NCBI RefSeq assembly: GCF_024749045.1
Contig: NZ_CP087184.1
Coordinates: 1,798,001-1,862,000 of the forward strand
DNA length: 64,000 nucleotides
Source: Pseudomonas sp. B21-028
GTDB lineage: Bacteria; Pseudomonadota; Gammaproteobacteria; Pseudomonadales; Pseudomonadaceae
Direction: 5' to 3'
Position numbers and translations under genes: made by a program. This document shows, piece after piece, positions 57,457 through 64,000 of this stretch. The stretch's first letter is position 1, and every line of letters begins with the position of its first letter. The notes beneath the pieces are model-generated. The model did no database searches and had not been told where the DNA came from. It worked only from the letters and a program-made list of their open reading frames with translations.

Positions 57457-59151
57457 ATGAGCGAAAGCTTTGCGGAACTCTTTGAAGAAAGCCTGAAAAC
57501 CCTGAACCTTCAGGCAGGCTCCATCATCACCGGTGTTATCGTTGATATCGATTACCAAGCTCGCTGGGTAACCGTTCACGCTGGTCTGAAGTCTGAAGCA
57601 CTCATCCCGCTTGAGCAGTTCTACAACGATGCTGGCGAGCTGAACATCAACGTCGGTGACGAAGTTCACGTTGCTCTGGACTCGGTTGAAGATGGCTTTG
57701 GTGAAACCAAGCTGTCCCGTGAAAAAGCCAAGCGCGCTGAATGCTGGATCGTTCTGGAAGCGGCTTTCGCAGCTGAGGAAGTGGTCAAGGGCGTTATCAA
57801 CGGTAAGGTTAAAGGCGGCTTCACTGTCGACGTTAACGGCATCCGTGCGTTCCTGCCAGGTTCCCTGGTTGACGTCCGTCCAGTGCGCGATACCACGCAC
57901 CTGGAAGGCAAAGAGCTGGAATTCAAGGTCATCAAGCTGGACCAGAAGCGCAACAACGTTGTCGTTTCCCGTCGCAGTGTCCTGGAAGCCGAAAACTCCG
58001 CCGAGCGCGAAGCTCTGCTGGAATCGCTGCAGGAAGGCCAACAGGTCAAGGGTATCGTCAAGAACCTCACCGATTACGGCGCATTCGTCGATCTGGGTGG
58101 CGTCGATGGCTTGCTGCACATCACCGACATGGCCTGGAAGCGTATCAAGCATCCTTCGGAAATCGTCAACGTTGGCGACGAGATCGATGTCAAGGTTCTG
58201 AAGTACGATCGCGAGCGCAATCGTGTTTCCCTGGGCCTGAAGCAACTGGGTGAAGATCCATGGGTCGCTATCAAAGCCCGTTACCCAGAAAGCACCCGCG
58301 TCACCGCTCGTGTTACCAACCTCACCGACTACGGCTGCTTCGCTGAGCTGGAAGAAGGCGTTGAAGGCCTGGTACACGTTTCGGAAATGGACTGGACCAA
58401 CAAGAACATCCACCCTTCGAAAGTCGTACAAGTCGGCGACGAAGTGGAAGTCATGGTTCTGGACATCGACGAAGAGCGTCGTCGTATCTCCCTGGGTATC
58501 AAGCAGTGCAAGTCCAACCCATGGGAAGACTTCTCTGGCCAGTTCAACAAGGGCGACAAGATCTCCGGCACCATCAAGTCGATCACCGATTTCGGTATCT
58601 TCATTGGTCTGGACGGCGGCATCGACGGCCTGGTTCACCTGTCCGACATCTCCTGGAACGAAGTGGGCGAAGAAGCCGTACGCCGCTTCAAGAAGGGCGA
58701 CGAGCTGGACACCGTTATCCTGTCGGTTGACCCAGAGCGCGAGCGCATCTCCCTGGGTATCAAGCAGCTGGAAAGCGATCCGTTCTCCGAGTACGTCCAA
58801 GAGAACGACAAAGGCGCAATCGTTAAGGGCATCGTGAAAGAAGTTGACGCCAAAGGCGCCATCATCACCCTGGCCGACGATATCGAAGCGACTCTGAAAG
58901 CCTCCGAAATCAGCCGTGACCGCGTTGAAGACGCACGTAACGTTCTGAAAGAAGGCGAAGAAGTAGAAGCCAAGATCATCAGCGTTGATCGCAAGAGCCG
59001 TGTAATCCAGCTCTCGATCAAGTCGAAAGACGTTGAAGACGAGAAAGAAGCCATCCAGAGCCTGCGCGACAAGCCAGTTGCCTCGGATGCTCCAGTAGCC
59101 ACCACCCTGGGTGACCTGCTGCGTGCTGCACAAGCGGAAAAACAGAACTAA
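57457..59151 (+). CDS. rpsA: 30S ribosomal protein S1
   Basis: A 564-residue protein with six S1 (OB-fold) repeats, visible as recurring blocks such as [40 protein letters not shown] and [20 protein letters not shown] at roughly 88-residue spacing. It binds mRNA on the 30S subunit and helps translation start on structured leaders. Codon use shifts to favoured, less GC-biased codons (e.g. GTT, CGT, ACC, CTG), as in very highly expressed genes. A strong terminator follows. Confidence 0.97.
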   Translation: MSESFAELFEESLKTLNLQAGSIITGVIVDIDYQARWVTVHAGLKSEALIPLEQFYNDAGELNINVGDEVHVALDSVEDGFGETKLSREKAKRAECWIVLEAAFAAEEVVKGVINGKVKGGFTVDVNGIRAFLPGSLVDVRPVRDTTHLEGKELEFKVIKLDQKRNNVVVSRRSVLEAENSAEREALLESLQEGQQVKGIVKNLTDYGAFVDLGGVDGLLHITDMAWKRIKHPSEIVNVGDEIDVKVLKYDRERNRVSLGLKQLGEDPWVAIKARYPESTRVTARVTNLTDYGCFAELEEGVEGLVHVSEMDWTNKNIHPSKVVQVGDEVEVMVLDIDEERRRISLGIKQCKSNPWEDFSGQFNKGDKISGTIKSITDFGIFIGLDGGIDGLVHLSDISWNEVGEEAVRRFKKGDELDTVILSVDPERERISLGIKQLESDPFSEYVQENDKGAIVKGIVKEVDAKGAIITLADDIEATLKASEISRDRVEDARNVLKEGEEVEAKIISVDRKSRVIQLSIKSKDVEDEKEAIQSLRDKPVASDAPVATTLGDLLRAAQAEKQN

Positions 59152-59166
59152 GTTCTGATTTTCTGT

Positions 59167-59197
59167 AAAAAAAGGGCGACTTCGGTCGCCCTTTTTT
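59167..59197 (+). terminator. Intrinsic terminator after rpsA
   Basis: The stem AAAAGGGCGAC / GTCGCCCTTTT with a TTCG tetraloop region is followed by a T-run, 15 bases after the stop codon. It is a textbook rho-independent terminator, probably active on both strands. Confidence 0.95.
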
Positions 59198-59368
59198 GTG
59201 CCTGCGATTCCATTCATTTCTACGTTCCGCCTGGGCATGACTCGCCAAGGGGGGCATGACGAAACCAATTCCTTGATAGAGCGGTCTCTTTTGTTAAGTG
59301 GATCAATTATCTATATAGCAATCAGGGGTTGTTTTGGAACTGGATGGCCTCTTGCCTATAGGACTTGA

Positions 59369-59647
59369 ATGAACAGACTCTTTCTTGTGTTGGTGGTATT
59401 GACGCTGGCAGGTTGCTCCACAAGTGCCAAGACCCACGCAGTACGCGGTGTCAGTGGCATTGAGATCGACTGCTCAGGGTTGGGCTCCGGTTGGGATAAG
59501 TGTCATAAGCGGGCTGCCAGGGAGTGCAAGGGCGCGGGTTATAAAGTGATTACCCGATCCGACGACGCGAAAGATGAGGACTCGTATCCCTTTGGTTTCA
59601 ATCCTGCGGGTTATCTGACGCGGACGATGTTGGTCATGTGTCGATAG
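59369..59647 (+). CDS. Small lipoprotein of unknown function
   Basis: A 92-residue protein with a lipoprotein signal (MNRLFLVLVVLTLAGCS, lipobox LAGC with Cys16). The mature part has EIDCSGLGSGWDKCHKRAA and REC(KGAGYKVITRS), with four further Cys residues (34, 44, 52 and 91 region) that could form disulfides. The pattern of small residues and cysteines occurs in short pseudomonad lipoproteins; I do not recognise a function. It lies alone between rpsA and ihfB. Confidence 0.8.
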   Translation: MNRLFLVLVVLTLAGCSTSAKTHAVRGVSGIEIDCSGLGSGWDKCHKRAARECKGAGYKVITRSDDAKDEDSYPFGFNPAGYLTRTMLVMCR

Positions 59648-59747
59648 CCTGAGGAAGGTCCCGCCATCTGTGCGGGAAGAGCAACAGGGGAATGAAGAAG
59701 AATGTCAATACTTGGGCTGTTCAAATCCCTTCGACCATGCTAAAACC

Positions 59748-59778
59748 TTTTCAAGCGATTTTCCTAGCTGCTTGAAAA
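59748..59778 (+). promoter_or_regulatory. Hairpin directly upstream of the ihfB ribosome binding site
   Basis: TTTTCAAGC (59748-59756) and GCTTGAAAA (59770-59778) form a perfect 9-bp stem with a 13-base loop. The ribosome binding site AAGAAGGGA begins right after it. Its position suggests an effect on translation or mRNA stability, untested. Confidence 0.5.
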
Positions 59779-59791
59779 AGAAGGGAAAAAT

Positions 59792-60088
59792 ATGACGAAG
59801 TCGGAGTTGATCGAACGTATTGTCACCCATCAAGGGCTACTCTCATCCAAGGATGTGGAGCTGGCTATCAAGACCATGCTCGAACAAATGTCCCAATGCC
59901 TGGCGACCGGAGATCGTATCGAGATCCGTGGCTTCGGCAGTTTTTCCCTGCATTATCGTGCTCCGCGGGTCGGGCGTAATCCTAAGACCGGTCAGTCCGT
60001 GAGCCTTGACGGCAAATTCGTACCTCATTTCAAGCCGGGCAAGGAGCTCAGGGATCGCGTGAATGAGGAGGAGGGGGACGAGTTTTGA
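59792..60088 (+). CDS. ihfB: Integration host factor subunit beta
   Basis: A 98-residue HU/IHF-fold DNA-bending protein. [42 protein letters not shown] and the intercalating-loop NPKTGQ match Ihf[18 protein letters not shown] is the C-terminal signature. With IhfA it bends DNA sharply at promoters and replication/recombination sites. The order rpsA-ihfB-lapA is conserved in gammaproteobacteria. Confidence 0.96.
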   Translation: MTKSELIERIVTHQGLLSSKDVELAIKTMLEQMSQCLATGDRIEIRGFGSFSLHYRAPRVGRNPKTGQSVSLDGKFVPHFKPGKELRDRVNEEEGDEF

Positions 60089-60115
60089 CAGCGCATCAAA
60101 AATAAAGAGGTGTTC

Positions 60116-60340
60116 ATGGGGAACTTTAAGCGTCTGGCGCTTGTCGCAGTAACACTGCTTGTGGCTGCGGTCATTGTCCTTTTCGTGCTCGAAAATAATC
60201 AGCCTGTTAGTCTGCTGTTTTTCGGCTGGTCGGCTCCGCAGCTTCCAGTTTCGGTTTTCGTGCTGCTGGCGCTGCTGATGGGTATGGTATTCGGTCCGTT
60301 GCTAACGTGGTTCGTTGGGGGGCGGCGACGGCTGAAATAA
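60116..60340 (+). CDS. lapA: LapA-domain (DUF1049) small membrane protein
   Basis: A 74-residue protein with two membrane helices (about 5-25 and 40-65); the segment ENNQPVSLLFFGWSAPQLPV between them is the LapA signature. In E. coli LapA and LapB (YciM) work together in lipopolysaccharide-assembly control; here no lapB follows. The ATG at 60116 has AAAGAGG five bases upstream; GTG 60110 is an alternative. The tail is basic (GGRRRLK). The symbol means lipopolysaccharide-assembly protein A, not the Pseudomonas adhesin LapA. Confidence 0.88.
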   Translation: MGNFKRLALVAVTLLVAAVIVLFVLENNQPVSLLFFGWSAPQLPVSVFVLLALLMGMVFGPLLTWFVGGRRRLK

Positions 60341-60533
60341 TGGAGTGTGGGAGCCTGGTAGTCTTGGAGTAAGGATCGCTGCCAATAATTTTTATGACTA
60401 CGGGTGTTCTTGTTTGTGCTTAATTTAATTCAGTTTGCTCTGCTGCTTATCGGGACTTTGCCTGCTGTCCTGTCTCTTCGTGCGTTCAGTTTGTTCGCAA
60501 GCGTGATGTCAGACATAGGAGGCGAGGCCCTGC

Positions 60534-61598
60534 ATGCAAAATGACCGTGGTGAAGTGCGTGGCTCTGATGAGATAGATCTGATAGAGCTTGTGCGCGGGC
60601 TTTGGGCTCAGAAGTGGTTGATCTTGGGTGTGACGCTGTTGGTTACTATTGGCGCCGCCGCTTACGCATTTTTTAGTAAGCCAGTTTACGAAGCAAAGCT
60701 TTTCATTATGCCGCCTACTCAGAATGGAATTGCTGAGTTGAATTATGGGCGTGGCAAGAGTACTGATCTCGATACCTATTCCATTAAATATGTCTATGAT
60801 GTGTTTGCTCGGAATCTTCAGGCGGAGTCTATTCGCCAAAAATTCTTCAATGAAATTTATCTTCCTTCTCTTGATGAGTCCCGGCGAAAGGGAGCGCTTG
60901 ATCGTGTATATGAGCGTTTCTCTCGAGAGCTGGTGGTCAAGGGGCCGGGTAAGGATACTCCTGATCGCTTCTCGGTAACCGTTCAAGGCGGCGATCCTGT
61001 CCGGGCGACAGAATGGGCTAAGGCCTATGTCGAGCGCGCTAGTGAGGCCGCCGAGTCGGAGCTTATCAAGAACGTTAGAACGGAGGCTTCGGTAAGAGCG
61101 CGCAATATCGAGCAGCGGATCGTTAGCTTGCGTGAAACCGCGCAGCGGCTGCGTGAGGATCGGATTCAGCAACTGCGTGAGGCACTAAAGATTGCCGAAG
61201 CGATTGGTTTGACAACTCCGACCATAAACTCTTCTGCTGCAGTCGATATTACCGTAGATACAGGTAGCAAGATGGATTATCAGCGAGGCAGCAAGGCACT
61301 GACGGCGGAAGTCAATGCGCTGGAGTCGAGGACTTCTGATGATGCATTTATATCAGATCTGCGATCACTGCAAATGCGCTATAACTTTTATCGTAAGTTG
61401 AATATTGATCCTGAGCGTCTTTCGGTTTATCGGCAGGATGGTAGTGTTGAGGTGCCAGAGAGTCCGATTAAACCAAGAAAAAGCTTGATTTTGTTTCTGG
61501 GCATCATTGTGGGTGGTCTGTTGGGCGGTTTCATAGCCTTGATCCGAATTGTTGTTATTCGAAATAAGGAGCAACAGCAGACCGTTAGGCTGGGATGA
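60534..61598 (+). CDS. wzz: Wzz-type polysaccharide chain-length determinant
   Basis: A 354-residue co-polymerase. One membrane helix near the N-terminus (about 28-48, LILGVTLLVTIGAAAYAFF) and one at the C-terminus (about 318-342, LILFLGIIVGGLLGGFIALI) flank a large periplasmic helical domain (coiled coil about 185-220, RIVSLRETAQRLREDRIQQL). PESPIKPRKSL is the Pro-rich motif before the last helix. It sets O-antigen chain length with Wzy. Codons are AT-richer than upstream genes. It marks the start of the O-antigen locus. Confidence 0.94.
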   Translation: MQNDRGEVRGSDEIDLIELVRGLWAQKWLILGVTLLVTIGAAAYAFFSKPVYEAKLFIMPPTQNGIAELNYGRGKSTDLDTYSIKYVYDVFARNLQAESIRQKFFNEIYLPSLDESRRKGALDRVYERFSRELVVKGPGKDTPDRFSVTVQGGDPVRATEWAKAYVERASEAAESELIKNVRTEASVRARNIEQRIVSLRETAQRLREDRIQQLREALKIAEAIGLTTPTINSSAAVDITVDTGSKMDYQRGSKALTAEVNALESRTSDDAFISDLRSLQMRYNFYRKLNIDPERLSVYRQDGSVEVPESPIKPRKSLILFLGIIVGGLLGGFIALIRIVVIRNKEQQQTVRLG

Positions 61599-62216
61599 TC
61601 AGTAACGATTAGATATTCCTTGGTAACAGTTCGTCACCGAACACGCTTCTTGAGCCCGTCTTTATAAAGGTATCTTTGTAAGGGTGGGCTTTTTGTTGAT
61701 GGGAGAATAAACCTATCGGTAGAAAGGAGCATGGTGTTCCGCGTAGGTTTTCAGGCTGTCAGTAAGATTGATGGATGTCTCATTCAAGCGTCAGGGCGGT
61801 GCAAGGACTTGCTGAAGGCGCAACGGGGGGCTTGATGATGATATCATAATGGTGGCGCGCGTTGGGTTGACTAATGAAAAAACCCAGTGAAAGGGGGTTA
61901 GGCGCTCGCAAATGTGCAATCCAGAAAGCCATTTTATTACGTAACGGGCATAATGGCGATCTGTGGTGGTGATGATCATGTGCTAGTGGTGTCGGTGACA
62001 AGCCATTGCTGCGCTGAGATGAGCGTTGAGCTCAAGTAACTGTACCTGCTGGGGCGCCTCTACCATTTGCGAGATCTGGTAGCAATAGGAAGAAATGAGG
62101 TGACAGCGTTCAGCGCCCGTTCCATGGGTTGGGATAGGCTTTGACGGCCGATAACGGCTAAGCCTGGATCAGGCCTCTAACAATTAGTGATTTTGATAAG
62201 TTAAATGGAGAGTTGG
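61599..62216. other. Gene-free 618-base gap between wzz and wbpA
   Basis: No convincing gene is seen: open frames are short, interrupted and without coding signature. It holds a possible wzz terminator (61652-61695). The segment GGGTT (61864), AACCC (61881) and GGGGGTT (61893) is one in which AACCC could pair with either side. A CTACCA...TGGTAG hairpin (62060-62082) contains GGTAGC, part of the ops element recognised by RfaH in enterobacteria. Promoter(s) for the wbp operon must lie here. Confidence 0.6.
61652..61695 (+). terminator. Possible terminator after wzz
   Basis: GAGCCC (61652-61657) can pair with GGGCT (61686-61690) followed by TTTTTG, with an inner CTTTATAAAG palindrome in the long loop. 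The stem is short and the loop long, so confidence is low. Confidence 0.4.
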
Positions 62217-63530
62217 ATGTCGAGCATAAAGCAGGCGAGCGTCGCCAAATTCAAAGAAAAAAAGGCCGTTATCGGTATCGTCGGTCTTGGATACGTCGGC
62301 CTGCCTTTGATGCTACGTTACAATGCTATTGGATTTAAAGTGATTGGGCTCGACATCGACAGTTCAAAAGTCAATTTATTGAACTCAAGTAAAAGCTACA
62401 TTGAACACATTCCAAGCGAAAAAATTGAGGTCGCTCGCCAAAGTGGATTTGAGGCGACGATTGATTTCACTCGTGTGTCTGAGTGTGATGCGCTCATTCT
62501 CTGTGTGCCTACACCGTTAAACAAGTATCGCGAGCCGGATATGAGTTTCGTGATAAATACCACTGATGCAATCAAGCCATACCTAAGGGCGGGGCAGGTC
62601 GTTTCTCTTGAAAGTACTACTTATCCAGGCACGACAGAAGAAGAGCTGTTACCACGTGTACAAGAGAAGGGGTTGCGCGTAGGAGAGGAGATTTTTCTGG
62701 TTTATTCCCCGGAGCGCGAAGATCCGGGGAATCCAAACTTTGAGACCCGTACAATTCCGAAGGTCATTGGTGGCCACACGCCCCAATGTCTTGAGGTAGG
62801 TGTTGCTCTTTATGAACATGCAATCGACCAAGTCGTGCAGGTAAGCTCGACCAAAGCCGCCGAGATGACCAAGCTCCTGGAAAATATTCACCGTGCAGTC
62901 AACATTGGCTTGGTGAATGAGATGAAGGTGGTCGCGGACCGCATGGGTATCGATATTTTCGAAGTGGTCGATGCAGCTGCAACCAAGCCATTTGGCTTTA
63001 CCGCCTATTATCCAGGCCCAGGTCTCGGCGGCCATTGCATCCCAATTGATCCGTTTTACCTGACTTGGAAGGCTCGTGAGTATGGTTTGCACACGCGCTT
63101 CATCGAGCTTTCGGGTGAGGTTAATCAAGCGATGCCGGAATACGTTCTAAGCAAATTGATGGATGGTTTGAATGAGCGTGCCAAGCCTCTAAAAGGCAGT
63201 AGAGTTCTAGTGCTTGGTATCGCTTATAAGAAAAATGTGGATGATATGCGTGAGTCTCCATCCGTTGAAATTATGGAACTGATCGAGGCCAAGGGAGGTA
63301 TTGTCGGCTATAGTGATCCGCATGTTTTGAAATTTCCGAAAATGCGCGAACACCATTTTGATCTTTCTAGTGAGCCTCTGACCGCTGAAGTTCTAAGGGC
63401 TTATGATGCTGTCATCTTGGCTACAGATCACGATAAATTCGATTATGAGCTTATTGGTCAGCACGCTCAGTTGATAATCGATAGTCGTGGTAAATACCGC
63501 GCCCCTCAATCGAATATTATCAAAGCCTGA
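62217..63530 (+). CDS. wbpA: UDP-N-acetylglucosamine 6-dehydrogenase WbpA
   Basis: A 437-residue UDP-sugar dehydrogenase oxidising UDP-GlcNAc to UDP-GlcNAcA, the first step to the di-N-acetylated mannuronic-type sugars of Pseudomonas O-antigen. The NAD loop GLGYVGLP is at residues 23-30; the catalytic Cys274 lies in [33 protein letters not shown] is the C-terminal UDP-binding part. The ATG at 62217 has GGAG six bases upstream; ATG 62205 is an alternative. Codon use is AT-rich relative to the core genes. Confidence 0.93.
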   Translation: MSSIKQASVAKFKEKKAVIGIVGLGYVGLPLMLRYNAIGFKVIGLDIDSSKVNLLNSSKSYIEHIPSEKIEVARQSGFEATIDFTRVSECDALILCVPTPLNKYREPDMSFVINTTDAIKPYLRAGQVVSLESTTYPGTTEEELLPRVQEKGLRVGEEIFLVYSPEREDPGNPNFETRTIPKVIGGHTPQCLEVGVALYEHAIDQVVQVSSTKAAEMTKLLENIHRAVNIGLVNEMKVVADRMGIDIFEVVDAAATKPFGFTAYYPGPGLGGHCIPIDPFYLTWKAREYGLHTRFIELSGEVNQAMPEYVLSKLMDGLNERAKPLKGSRVLVLGIAYKKNVDDMRESPSVEIMELIEAKGGIVGYSDPHVLKFPKMREHHFDLSSEPLTAEVLRAYDAVILATDHDKFDYELIGQHAQLIIDSRGKYRAPQSNIIKA

Positions 63531-63547
63531 TGACAGGAGAGTTTTAG

Positions 63548-64000
<453 letters not shown>

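Noticed and set aside
57442..59268. 608-codon antisense frame over rpsA
   Set aside because: Mirror of the repeated S1 domains, so it appears repetitive itself; no ribosome binding site or family resemblance.
61780..62001. 73-codon His-rich open frame on the minus strand in the wzz-wbpA gap
   Set aside because: No ribosome binding site, unlikely composition, and several overlapping frames of similar length; probably chance.

Overview
The window is chromosomal DNA from a Pseudomonas, most likely of the P. fluorescens complex. The evidence is the high GC content with dense gene packing, the gene orders (cheB-motCD-parC/parP-cheW-ccm, and gyrA-serC-pheA-hisC-tyrA/aroA-cmk-rpsA-ihfB-wzz-wbpA), the NAGGN osmoprotectant genes, and several families of REP/REPIN palindromes between genes. 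About 61 protein genes are supported. I see no tRNA, rRNA, CRISPR array, prophage or complete insertion sequence.

Layout. 1-4.6 kb: end of a chemotaxis/motility operon (cheB end, motCD stator, ParC/ParP-like polar localisation proteins, CheW, a DUF2802 protein). 4.65-6.55 kb, opposite strand: a two-gene unit of a FliK-like hook-length protein and a stand-alone FlhB C-terminal domain. 6.7-14.1 kb: the cytochrome c maturation operon ccmABCDEFGHI plus a small lipoprotein. 14.3-19.9 kb: speE, an LTA-synthase-like membrane phosphotransferase, a DUF3309 peptide, an SDR, a YnfA-type protein, a divergent CsrA paralogue and a YheU-type protein. 20.1-24.9 kb: the osmoprotectant NAGGN genes (M42 peptidase, ngg, asnO). 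25.2-31.6 kb: mnmC, polyphosphate:AMP phosphotransferase, a frameshifted thiolase, a DUF6316-like protein and an EamA transporter. 31.75-41.4 kb: fumC, a DUF2059 protein, bolA, trhO, a DsbA-like protein, an ABC exporter, an RbdA-type GGDEF/EAL protein and a TenA/PqqC-like protein. 41.5-47.7 kb: a diguanylate cyclase, yciK, mupP, ubiG, an MTA-deaminase-type hydrolase and mtnA. 48.2-60.3 kb: gyrA, then a tightly coupled serine/aromatic/histidine/nucleotide gene chain running into rpsA, ihfB and lapA. 60.5-64 kb: the start of an AT-richer O-antigen locus (wzz, wbpA, wbpB cut by the window end).

How the genes relate. The blocks match stretches that, from memory, lie far apart in P. aeruginosa PAO1 (around PA1459-1483, PA1687-1689, PA3454-3463, PA0854-0861 and PA3158-3173), so the window is a different arrangement of conserved segments. 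Much of the translation is coupled by stop/start overlaps (cheB/motC, ccm genes, serC/pheA, hisC/tyrA-aroA, tyrA-aroA/cmk). The divergent deaminase and mtnA probably serve the same methylthioadenosine salvage route.

Most of the window is core genome. The points most worth a second look are the FliK-like/FlhB-tail pair, the one-base frameshift in the thiolase, the three-hairpin rpsA leader, the roughly 600-base non-coding gap between wzz and wbpA, the abrupt composition change inside wbpB, the 19-base tandem repeats built from REP arms, and the substituted residues in the CsrA paralogue. I did not find a convincing wholly new system.
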